A stretch of 64,000 bases of DNA from Undaria pinnatifida. Its lineage: Eukaryota > Sar > Phaeophyceae > Laminariales > Alariaceae. Below the pieces are notes generated by a model. The model was not told the DNA's origin and did not search any database. It saw nothing but the letters and a program-made list of their open reading frames with translations. Position numbers and translations under genes: made by a program. This document shows, one piece after another, positions 55,674 to 64,000 of the stretch. The stretch's first letter is position 1. Each line of letters begins with the position of its first letter. The stretch is taken from assembly GCA_012845835.1 (NCBI GenBank), contig JABAKD010000027.1, positions 15,882,073-15,946,072 of the forward strand. Reading direction: 5' to 3'.

Positions 55674-55847
55674 GTTGTAGTACGTTTCTTGTCGCGCAAC
55701 GAGAAGCAAGGCGCGTGTAGTGTGTGTGTGGGGGGGGGAGGCAGGGGGGGGGGGGGCGGGGGGGGGGAGGAGGAGGAAGGAGTGGGGGGGCGGGGGGGGG
55801 GGGAGCGGGGGGGTGGAGGAGTGGCGGGGAGGAGGGGGGGGGGGGCT
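55637..55847. repeat. (ACT)n microsatellite and G-rich tract
   Basis: (ACT)n at 55637-55673. From 55728 to 55847 the plus strand is almost only G with few A, T and C, including runs of up to 13 G. Frames here are Gly/Pro artefacts. Strong G-quadruplex potential. Confidence 0.85.
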
Positions 55848-56532
55848 GTTTTTTGACCCCGGACATGATTCTTAGCCATCAATACAACTACAGCGGAAGG
55901 ACAAAATCGTTCGAGCCAAAAGCCGCAAGAGTTGACCATAACATAAACGAAAAATCGTCGATGGTACTCTGTAAACCGGAGATACTTCATAATACGACTA
56001 TACTTCGAAGTATACAAATCCTGTATGTGATTACTGTATGTGATTAGTGTATGTGATTGCTGTATGTGATTACTGTATGCGATTACTGCTGTAGGTGGTA
56101 GAACGTAACATGAAAACGGTACCAGTGTACAACATGATAGTACATATATATACAAATAATGTATACACATAATGGCTGGGTGGTGGCGGCGGTAAGTCAT
56201 TCGTAGAATATTCGCGAGTTTAGGATATGGTACGTAACATAATCTAACGTAAAATATACTACCGTGACTATTAACAGCGAAAGAGAACAGAATTATCGTG
56301 TATAAGCAACGCAGCAGCAACAAAGAGCGGCGGCAAGCAGCAGCACCGTCATCAACAATCAACATGACGCACAAGCGACAGGAGCAACAATCAACAATCA
56401 ACTAGCAGATCCAAAACGTATTATGTTCCTCCTCCCATGGTATAACTGGAGAAACAGCAGCGAGCGCGAATCTTCAAAACTACTTGGAAAGGAGCACAGG
56501 ATCAGCAGCAATATGTGAAGGTAATAGTGGCT
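55848..56532. other. No gene seen
   Basis: TGTATGTGATTACTG-type units repeat about five times at 56020-56090. A TATACTTCGAAGTATA palindrome lies at about 55996-56012. Confidence 0.45.
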
Positions 56533-56908
56533 TCTTAAGGTATTTGTGGGGTATTAGTCCGTTTAACCACTTGCAAAAGGTTAACCGATTGCTTACCCAA
56601 ACTAAGCCTTACAATAACACTTTCCCCCCCTGAAACGGCGGGATAGCAGGTCGGCCGAAATATACGGGCGGACCTGTCACTATCCAAGCGATTTCATTTC
56701 CTGGGTATACCGGAGGGAGTACTTTTCAAGTTCGACATGGGGAAAGTCTGAAAAAGTTTATTATGGTGGATGTAGGACTCAAACCCACGACCCAACACAC
56801 CCATGGTCTGTCGACGACGCCATTTGTTAAGGAATTAGTGGGGTATTAGTCCGTTTGACTACTTGCAAAAGGTTAACTCAACAGCTTACCCGAACTAAGC
56901 CTTATAAT
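56533..56908 (-). mobile_element. TRIM-like element, copy F
   Basis: LTRs about 56533-56619 and 56825-56908, with a polypurine stretch and the tRNA-like block as in copy D. Ends are altered and no target duplication is clear, so an old copy. Non-coding. Confidence 0.75.
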
Positions 56909-56949
56909 AAATGCTCGTAGCCCCCCCCTACCCCCCGCCCGAACAATCA

Positions 56950-57190
56950 CTTTTACTTTCTTCCAGCTCAACTCGTATCATTCGTTAATAACAGAGATTA
57001 TACCCTCAAGCGACATTCTGGACAACAAGCCGGGCTCATAGATGGGTAGTCGTCGTCCCTATTCCCCCCCTGCATACTTCTTGTCTTCATTTTTATTGCA
57101 CATAGGGTTTAGCATTTATTCCCGCTTTTCAGCTTTTCTATGCTGCTGCTGGTCGGTTCGCGTTGGGTTTCGCCAGCACGCCATCTCGCA
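56950..57190 (-). repeat. S-family body copy
   Basis: CTTCCAGCTCAACTCGTATC, CCCTATTCCCCCCTGCATAC, TTTTTATTGCACATAGGGTT and CGCTTTTCAGCTTTTCTATG. The start matches 63948-64000. Confidence 0.6.
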
Positions 57191-57212
57191 CTACTATCGG
57201 CAGGTCGGTCAA

Positions 57213-57315
57213 ATCATAAGATAATAAAACGCGCGATCGGGAGTATCACACACAGCTTGCAATGGTGAGGTTCGACCAAATCTTCGATCTCACAGCTGGA
57301 GTGTATTTTTATCTT
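57213..57315 (-). repeat. R1 module A fragment
   Basis: CGCGCGATCGGGAGTATCAC, CACAGCTTGCAATGGTGAGG and TCTCACAGCTGGAGTGTATT. Confidence 0.75.
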
Positions 57316-57349
57316 AATAACTAAAATAATAAATAATAGGGAAAAAGAT

Positions 57350-57505
57350 TCCTCCATGTACCACCATGTATGTACCTCCATGTACCTCCATGTACCTCCA
57401 TGTACCTCAGGCGGTAGAGGCGCATCAACCATCATTCACGACATAGCTGCATATAGCTACATATAGCTACATAGCTACATAGCTACATAGCTACATAGCT
57501 TTTCT
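57350..57505. repeat. Two short tandem arrays
   Basis: CATGTACCTC repeats five times at 57352-57410; AGCTACAT(AT) about seven times at 57444-57500. Confidence 0.8.
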
Positions 57506-58196
57506 CGGAGGTTCCTCACGTGAGGAGGTTAAATAGAAAAAAAATACAGCTCAAGACAGCTTCAGACATGATCTGGACATGATCTAGACGTGATCTAGAC
57601 ATGCCATGCCATTCATTCTCAAAAACCCGAACAAAACTGATTTAGAGACAAAATAAAAAATCTGCTACAATACCGTACCGACCGGATGAAAAATCCCATG
57701 GCCTGGATTATAGCACGATTAAAACGTAAAAGGTGGCTAGTGTGGCTATTTCAGACGATTTTGGGCTTAAGAGAACTCGTGTCTTAAGTCATCGACTAAA
57801 AAATATGGCCAAAATATGGTATTATACGTCTATCGTCGTAGCACGCGCTCTCAACAGTCACGCGGCTTACTATTTATTATTATTGAAGTACCGGGGGGAC
57901 GTCGGCTCCTTCTATGTGTGTGTTGTCTTCACATTAAGCCGTTATTTCTACCCAACCAACTAAATCATCAGTACATACATGTGAACATTTATATATTAAG
58001 CTAGGTTAAGAGCAGTAGTACTATTAATAGCATCCATTTACAGTAGTCATAGCTATAAGCATGTGCGAGCATAATAACAAGAAAACCTTCGTATATATAC
58101 GAGTACTATTGTACTCTGAAGTAATGGTATTAAAGACATGTTAAATATATATATATGCAATAATAGCTGCATGTCATAGGTATTCATAGAAACAGG
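57506..58196. other. No gene seen
   Basis: ATGATCTGGACATGATCTAG words near 57560-57605. TGTGTTGTCTTCACATTAAG (57918) is an R3 5' end. Confidence 0.4.
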
Positions 58197-58515
58197 AGTG
58201 TGTGTTCTTCGCATTGAACACATATTTCCATTCGATATTTCGATATTTCGATATTTACACCATCAACAGCAACCGCACATCCATCCAGCACAACAACCAA
58301 CCGTACTCATGATGCCTACCTACTATGCATAGAGACGAGCTCTGAGGTCACAAACTACGAGGCAGAGAGATACACGTTGCAGCTACAGCAAGGATAATGT
58401 GGCCATGCATCGGCGACAGAACATTGCAAAATTGACACGACGGGGAGGGCAAAACATGTGCAAGCCAGCATACCAGACCATTTTCGAGGGGGAAAAAAAG
58501 AAGAACAAGAAACAA
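58197..58515 (+). repeat. R3 retroposon-like copy
   Basis: TGTGTGTTCTTCGCATTGAA, CCATCCAGCACAACA, AGACGAGCTCTGAGGTCACA and TGCAAGCCAGCATACCAG, ending in AAAAAAAGAAGAACAAGAAA. The A-rich end agrees with the tail seen at 37060-37093. Confidence 0.6.
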
Positions 58516-59194
58516 GACCAGTGAGCAGTAGGATTCATGGATGCAGTGTAGGATAGGAGCGAGGTACTTACTCTATGTAGTAGACGGGGTAATAATTCAT
58601 ACCATATCGTGCAACGAGAACCCTTATAATAATGTTATATCGTGTAACGAGAACGCCTTCATTGCAAATACTGGTATCGTAGAACTATAACCCTAAACTC
58701 GTTTATTAGGCTGCTGGTCGGTGTTCCTGTTACTGTCTGCCTGCGTACGTACATGCCCGTTGGCCAAATGCTTTTTCTCTAGCTGGCCATTCAAGAGTTT
58801 CTCTAGTAGTTCTTCTATCATCCCACCCTGTGGCTTCGCAGCTACGATTACCAGGGAGACACGAGCGCTCGTCTATGTTCTACGTTTCGAAGTTGCGACA
58901 CCCCCAGCACTTGAAGCCTAACCCCTGACCCTAACCCTGACCCTAAGGACCTCGTAGTAATAGTATGGACTGTAAATAAGTTCCTTTGGGCATAGGTTTA
59001 AGTAAGTCAGAGGGAAGCATGATCGAAAAAAAGTGTGCTTACCGATCGATGTAACGACTACATATTGTAAATACAGCAGCATCGATCGGCTTCACGAGGC
59101 AGGCCTTTCGGTTGAGTGAGGTAGGGGATGTGTCCGACCAATAACCAGAATCAGAAGCACTGCATGCAGCGCAAGGTAGCATGGCGATGATACT
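58516..59194. other. No supported gene; CCCTAA words
   Basis: ACCCCTGACCCTAACCCTGA at 58921-58940, a short telomere-like stretch. No gene. Confidence 0.45.
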
Positions 59195-59415
59195 ACTATT
59201 GCTACTACTACTACTACTACGACTATTACGACTACGACTACTACTTCTACTGATACTACTACTACGACTACTACTACTACTACTACGACTACTACTACTA
59301 CGACTACTACTACTACTACGACTACGACGACTACTACTACTACTACTACGACTACTACTACGACTACGACTAAGTACTGCTGCTACATTACAGTATGTAC
59401 TACTACTACTACTAC
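59195..59415. repeat. (CTA)n/(CGA) trinucleotide array
   Basis: CTACTACTACGACTACTAC-type sequence with CGA interspersed; a Leu/Arg frame here is an artefact. Confidence 0.9.
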
Positions 59416-59969
59416 TGAAATGGTGATATGATGATGGTTTGTAAGACCGCCCTCGTCACGTTTCTGCTCGGTGTACGTTATACTGCTACATACATATTAT
59501 CCTGGCATAAGATGGTAATTGACCAAAAAAACATCACAATCCCGCACGTAACCCGTTCCGTGCACAAAACGGCTGTCAATAACTACCAGCAGTGCTAACC
59601 CTAACCCTGAGGCGCCATTCATTCGACGCCACTCCACGAAGGAAGAAAAGGGCCGAAGTTTTCTCCCGATAAAAAACGAACATGCACGTGAAGGCACGTG
59701 TCGAAGTGGGGAGGGGGGTGAAGCGTCTTGCTTAGTGACCCCGGGTCTGAGTTAGGTCTAGCTAGGGAGGGAGACAGAGAGAAAACATGCGAAGACAGGA
59801 GATGGGATGAGCAAAAACGATATAACTGCCGTTGGGGTGAGGTAGGTACTAGTAGTAACGAGTAACGTGACCGCAGGTAGCAGGCAATACCACGGGAACC
59901 GAAGGATAAACATAAATACATGAATATATATTACCTGGTAGTTAGTTGGTAAAGGGTAACGAGAAAGTA
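59416..59969. other. S-family tail at 59703-59760; otherwise no gene
   Basis: GTGACCCCGGGTCTGAGTTA at 59735-59755 is the end of an S copy. GCTAACCCTAACCCTGAGG at 59595 is telomere-like. ACCTGGTA at 59934. Confidence 0.45.
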
Positions 59970-60044
59970 GAGGGTATTAGTCCGTTTGTAAAAGGTTAAC
60001 AAATTGCTTACCCAAACCATTCGTACTAATAAGCCTTATAACAT
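59970..60044 (-). mobile_element. TRIM LTR fragment
   Basis: GGGTATTAGTCCGTTTG to CCTTATAACA, matching the TRIM LTR. Diverged fragment. Confidence 0.65.
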
Positions 60045-60394
60045 AGTGTTACTTGGTATGTTTATTGATATGGTCTTGAAGTTCTAGTTGACCCCCCCCC
60101 TCCCCCCCTGTCTACTCATTGGCGCTGTCATCCATAAGCAAGAAAGTGGGCACAAGGGGCCGAAGTCCGTCTTACGAGCGGTTCTTGGAAGGACGAAGTT
60201 CATCCTTCATGCGACTCGCCGAATACCTCACGGCGCTTCGCGCTTGGTGCAAGCAATGTCTGCCCTGGTTGGTGAAAACCCGACGTGCTCCGTCGCGGCA
60301 TAGTAGGGATGCAAGGGTATATGGTCATACAACTACGGCCATGCACAAACTGAGTACGCCCCCCCCCGTCTCTTCCCCGCCGCTCCCATCATCG
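60045..60394. other. Coding-like but unrecognised stretch
   Basis: A plus frame 60119-60406 reads ISKKVGTRGRSPSYERFLEG and SFMRLAEYLTALRAWCKQCL, with fairly normal composition up to about 60310. No family is recognised and its end runs into an R1 C tract; it could be a gene or transposon scrap. Confidence 0.25.
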
Positions 60395-60895
60395 CCTAAG
60401 ACCTAACACCACGTGTGTACGTAATAAGGTCCTATTCAACCATGCGACATATATATAAAAAAAAAAATACCCCCCCGCCCCCTCTAAAACTCCCCGCCTT
60501 CCCATCACCGGTCATGGGACTATATATATACATGAAAAACTGATGATATGCATTCCACAGCCATCAGTTTATGTCCCTCTCAAAAACGGCTTTTATGGTT
60601 TCCGCGCACACAGATTGACTAACCTATTAAGATATTAAGATATTAAGATATTAAGATATTAAGATATTAACATATTAACATATTATCATCACCCTCTTCA
60701 CACTGGTACAAGCTAGTTCTAAGCTAGTTCTAAGCGGGAGTCTAAGCGAGAGTCGCCGACCGATACCCTTGCTGATGACGACACAGACCCAGCAACCACA
60801 AACACGCGCGATCGGAGTATCACACGCACACGTGTGCACAGCTTGCAAATACGAGGTTCCGAAGTCTTCGACCTTACAGCTTTGGGTAGTACTCG
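60395..60895 (-). repeat. R1 copy with an inserted (ATTAAGAT)n run
   Basis: CTAAGACCTAACACCACGTG, CCATCACCGGTCATGGGACT, CGGCTTTTATGGTTTCCGCG, AGAGTCGCCGACC and CGATCGGAGTATCACACGCA. ATTAAGAT repeats at 60625-60690 interrupt module B. Confidence 0.75.
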
Positions 60896-61419
60896 TAGAG
60901 TATTCATGACTTGATGAAGAACTAGGTGCAGGGGTAATAGTCTAACGGAATTCAAAATTATTTTTCGAGGGGGAAATAGGCAATTCAGCTATTAACCCAT
61001 TTCCAACTCACAAACTGATCCAAACTGATCCTAGTTTAACTCCAAGTGTTTTGTCTCCATGTCGGGAGTGCGGTGCTAAATTAATACCTCTGGCAATTAA
61101 TCTTGCAGAAGTGAGAAGAGAGACGCGATACCCCCGACCGATACATTCATGTAGCGCATGATAACCCGACCGACCGAGCGACCGAGCGAGCGAGCGAGCA
61201 TAGCATACCATACTATACCCCCGAATGTAACGAAGTCACAGTTATTGAAGGTATGCACTATTTTCCCACGTCGAACAAGACTACTTGTTAATAGAGTGGG
61301 GGTACTGGTAACGCTGTACTTGAAGACCTGGTCAGCCGAGTAAGTAGTTGTTTTTTTTATTGGTGGTTAAGGAGGCTTGTGGGGATTAGGAATCAATTTC
61401 GCGGCGAGGGACGCGAAAA
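60896..61419. other. No gene seen; R3-related words
   Basis: CTCCAAGTGTTTTGTCTCCA then CGGGAGTGCGGTGCT (61038-61075) resembles 11560-11600. GACCGAGCGAGCGAGCGAGC at 61178-61198. Confidence 0.45.
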
Positions 61420-61660
61420 TGAAGTGACGGTGGTGGTGGGGAAGGAAAAGGGTGGTGGGGAAGGAAAAGGGTGGTGGGGATGGAAACGGGGGGGGGGGGG
61501 GGGGGAGGGGGGGGGGGGGAATAAATGAATTGCAGCTACGGCATGGCTGGTTGGAGAGGTATTGAGGTGATATCACCTGCCTGGTAGTGTTTATTTTTCT
61601 AGCAGACTTGATTCTAGGCGGGGCGGCGGGGGAGGGGGGGGCGGGGGGCTGTGTTTCGCG
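61420..61660 (+). repeat. R1 end modules with G runs
   Basis: G runs at 61487-61520, then GAATTGCAGCTACGGCATGG and ATATCACCTGCCTGGTAGTG: the C/D end of R1. Confidence 0.7.
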
Positions 61661-61794
61661 TGTTTGTCAGGAGGAGGGGGGGGGAGGGACAACGGCCTTT
61701 TAGGAATCTCCCGTATATTCCAACAACCAGGCCTTGCTAATTATACGATTGACCTTTATTATAATACTCCGGAGTATAGTATATTATGTTCTAT

Positions 61795-62350
61795 TATAAA
61801 AATCAAAATACACTCCAGCTGTGAGATCGAAGATTTGTCGAAACGCATCTTTGCAAGCTGTGTGTGATACTCCGATCGCGCGCATTAAGAGTTGTGTGTG
61901 TCCTCATTAAGGATATAGGTCGGCGACCCCCCTTGGAACTACAGTGTAGATATCAGGGTCAACAGGGTGATGTTAGTCAGTCTGTGCGCGGAAACTCTAA
62001 AACCCGTTTTTGAGGGGGACAAAATCTGACAGCTGTGGAAGGAAATGCATCAGTTTATCAAGTGAGTCCTGTAAGTCGTATAACCGGTATGGCGAGGGCG
62101 GAGTTTTTAAGGGCGTGGGGGCATGGTTTTAAATAAGAGGGAGCGGGGGGGGGGGGGGAATGGGCGGGGCAACTCAATATGTGCGCGGAAACTACAAATC
62201 CTTTAAGGGGACAAATCTGACGGTTGTGGAAGGAATGCATCAGTTTGTTATGTATATCGTATATCCTGTAAGTCGTACAACCAGTGAGGAGCGGGCGGAG
62301 TGTTCGAAGGGGGGGGGGGGGGATATCCAACAGCTTTGGGTCGCATAAAT
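61795..62350 (+). repeat. R1 copy, modules A, B, B'
   Basis: ATACACTCCAGCTGTGAGAT to CAGCTTTGGGTCGCATAAA, with G runs at 62143-62157 and 62309-62322 between modules. Confidence 0.85.
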
Positions 62351-62391
62351 GTATATCTGTTAGGAGCTTGCTATATTATATTATATTATAT

Positions 62392-62558
62392 TATAAAAAA
62401 TGAAAATACACTCCAGCTGTGAGATCGAAGATTTCGTCGAAACTCATCTTTGCAAGCTGTGTGTGATACTCCGATCGCGCGCATTACGAGTTGTGTGTCC
62501 TCATTAAGGATATAGGTCGGCGACTCCCCTTACAACTACACAGTGTAGCTATCAGGGT
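62392..62558 (+). repeat. R1 module A
   Basis: ATACACTCCAGCTGTGAGAT to GTGTAGCTATCAGGGTA, then directly a TATTA array. Confidence 0.85.
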
Positions 62559-62720
62559 ATTATATTATATTATATTATATTATATTATATTATATTATAT
62601 TATATTATACTATTATATTATATTATATTATTTTATATTATGTACTATATTATATTATATTATATTATATTGTATTATATTATATTATATTAAATACTAT
62701 ATTAAATAATATGGTATATT
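62559..62720. repeat. (TATTA)n microsatellite
   Basis: TTATATTATATTATAT steps with few variants to about 62715. Confidence 0.9.
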
Positions 62721-63044
62721 ATATACTATATTGTATTGGAGCAGCAGATTCTAAGAAGTTTCTGAGCACCTAACATGACCTCAATATGTCACCCGAAACA
62801 TGACCTTCGAACACCTTCGAAGGCATCATCTCACGCAGCCCGACCAAGATCCTATTAATAATATCTACATGGATGCCCTAACCCTAACTAAGGAAAAAAA
62901 GGAACTCAGTAAAACTATCAGACTATGAGACTATTATACGCTAACCGCTAACTGGTATTTCCTCGACTGAGGCAACTATATAGTACATAGTTATATACGA
63001 AGTAAATATAAAACTTTACACTACGTATATACTATGTACGATAT
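62721..63044. other. No gene seen
   Basis: GCCCTAACCCTAACTAAGG at 62875-62893 is telomere-like. ACACCTTCGAA words near 62810. No frame of interest. Confidence 0.4.
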
Positions 63045-63597
63045 ATAACGCTCCCCGCCCCAACCCGCCCCCTACAATAAACTGGTGCACTTTTTTTTTT
63101 TTTTTTTTTTTTCCAAACCGTCAGATTTATCCCCTTGGATTTATAGCTTCCACGCACAAATTGCCCGCCCGCCCGCCCCCCCCCCAGTCCCCCCCCCCCC
63201 CCCCCTTCCCCCCCCCTCCAACCCCGCTCGCTTTTGATCAAAACCAGGCCCCCACGTCCTTCAAAAGTCCGCCTTCCCCTCACCGGTTATTCGACTTACA
63301 GGATTCACTTGATAAACGGATACATTTCCCTCCACAGCTGCTGTCAGATTTTGTCCCCCTCAGAAACGGGTTTTATAGTTTCCGCGCACGGACTGACTAA
63401 CATCACCCTGTTGACCCTGCTAGCTACACTGTAGTTGTAAGGGAAGTCGCCGACCTATTATATCCTTAATGAGGACACACAACCCGTAATACGCGCGATC
63501 GGTGTATCACACACAGCCTGCAAGCAAACATGAGTTTCGACAAAATCTTTGATCTCACAGCCGGAGTGTATTTTCACTTTTTATAATATAACGCTTT
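63045..63597 (-). repeat. R1 copy, inverted
   Basis: CCGTCAGATTTATCCCCTTG, C runs at 63176-63220, GCTCGCTTTTGATCAAAACC, CGGGTTTTATAGTTTCCGCG, AGCTACACTGTAGTTGTAAG and CGGAGTGTATTTTCAC. The GATCAAAACC variant links it to the copies at 32961 and 33578. Confidence 0.85.
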
Positions 63598-63659
63598 TCG
63601 GTTTTTGAGTACGCTTATTACATGAAGCAACAAGGAGACCGCATATTTTATAGCAATAT

Positions 63660-63720
63660 TCTAACGACGTCAGCCACGATTTCGACGAATTTAGGCTCGA
63701 TACTCATCTTTGCAAGCTGC
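63660..63720 (+). repeat. Core segment (S/R1 shared)
   Basis: ACGACGTCAGCCACGATTTC then CTCATCTTTGCAAGCTGCGT, as at 12585 and 12676. Confidence 0.65.
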
Positions 63721-63747
63721 GTACTACTGAATAGTACTACATGGTAC

Positions 63748-63876
63748 ATACATCGATCGCCCGCTTTTAGTAAGTTTCATAAATCAAAACCAGCTATAAG
63801 ATGACACTTTCATATACATCGATCGCCCGCTCTTAGTAAGTTTCATAAATCAAGACCAACTTGTATAAGATGCCAC
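63748..63876. repeat. Tandem duplication, about 65-bp unit
   Basis: CATCGATCGCCCGCTTTTAG then AAGTTTCATAAATCAA and ATAAGATG(A/C)CACTTT occur twice in a row. Confidence 0.8.
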
Positions 63877-63947
63877 TTTTTGTACGGAATACGAGCTGGG
63901 CTGGCCAAGATCGGCTTGAGAGATTTATGTATTTTAACCTACACTTT

Positions 63948-64000
63948 TTGCTTTCCAGCTCAACTCGTATCATCATTAAGAACAGCTTTTACCCTCCCTC
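63948..64000 (-). repeat. S-family copy cut by the right edge
   Basis: TTTCCAGCTCAACTCGTATC then TTTTACCCTC, as at 56962. Confidence 0.5.

Noticed and set aside
55589-56401. 270-codon minus-strand frame with a Pro-rich centre
   Set aside because: Its length comes from the (ACT)n and G-rich tracts; no motif and several overlapping frames.
58919-58950. True telomere end
   Set aside because: Only two or three CCCTAA-like units, with host sequence on both sides.

Overview
This window is nuclear DNA of a eukaryote whose genes have spliceosomal introns, and most of it is repeats. The best guess is a photosynthetic stramenopile, perhaps brown-alga-like. The reasons are a CCT-motif regulator rich in Gln/His/Ser tracts, a split SpoU/TrmH-type methyltransferase gene, a LINE with a Y-A-D-D reverse transcriptase, Ty1/copia relics with TRIM-like miniature LTR elements, and abundant homopolymer and trinucleotide runs. 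The lineage call is inference; no rRNA or organelle gene is present to test it.

Only two host genes are well supported, both on the minus strand. One is a SpoU/TrmH-type RNA 2'-O-methyltransferase gene (two exons seen, 12097-11945 and 10057-9455, intron of 1887 bp; C-terminal exon not found). The other is a CCT-motif protein (28452-26791, probably continuing to 26630 across a G run). Weaker coding signals are an acidic exon running off the left edge (309-1, minus) and a Ser/Gly-rich ORF (7689-7991, plus).

The rest is layered repeats. R1 is a modular family of up to about 1.3 kb with strand-locked poly-G tracts; copies fill 20.2-21.7, 31.0-35.1, 38.0-39.5 and 60.4-63.6 kb. S is a tRNA-derived SINE-like family with pol III box A and box B. 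R3 is a retroposon of about 300 bp with an A-rich tail, one copy having a 13-bp target duplication. R4 is a poly(A)-tailed element of about 100 bp. R5 is a word of about 75 bp. There are TRIM-like elements (84-bp LTRs, 4-bp target duplications), LINE pieces (8.4, 14.9-16.6, 42.1-44.3, 45.8 kb), a TA-flanked 505-bp MITE (46580-47084), and a young 5.4-kb LTR element with matching 487-bp LTRs inserted in an R1 copy (47834-53260).

Region by region: 0-7 kb holds small tandem repeats, two diverged exon-like duplications and one TRIM. 7-13 kb holds the methyltransferase gene, whose intron carries an R4 copy, an R3 copy and a striking run of ten stem-loops. 13-22 kb holds a LINE, two TRIMs, R1 and a SINE. 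22.8-30 kb is the repeat-poor stretch with the CCT gene. 30-40 kb is R1 clusters and an inverted pair of R3 copies. 41-46 kb holds a TTAGTG-type hexamer array and a LINE split by a 1.1-kb insert. 46-54 kb holds the TRIM, MITE, SINE and LTR element. 54-64 kb is TRIM, SINE and R1 pieces among microsatellites. The genes do not form a pathway.
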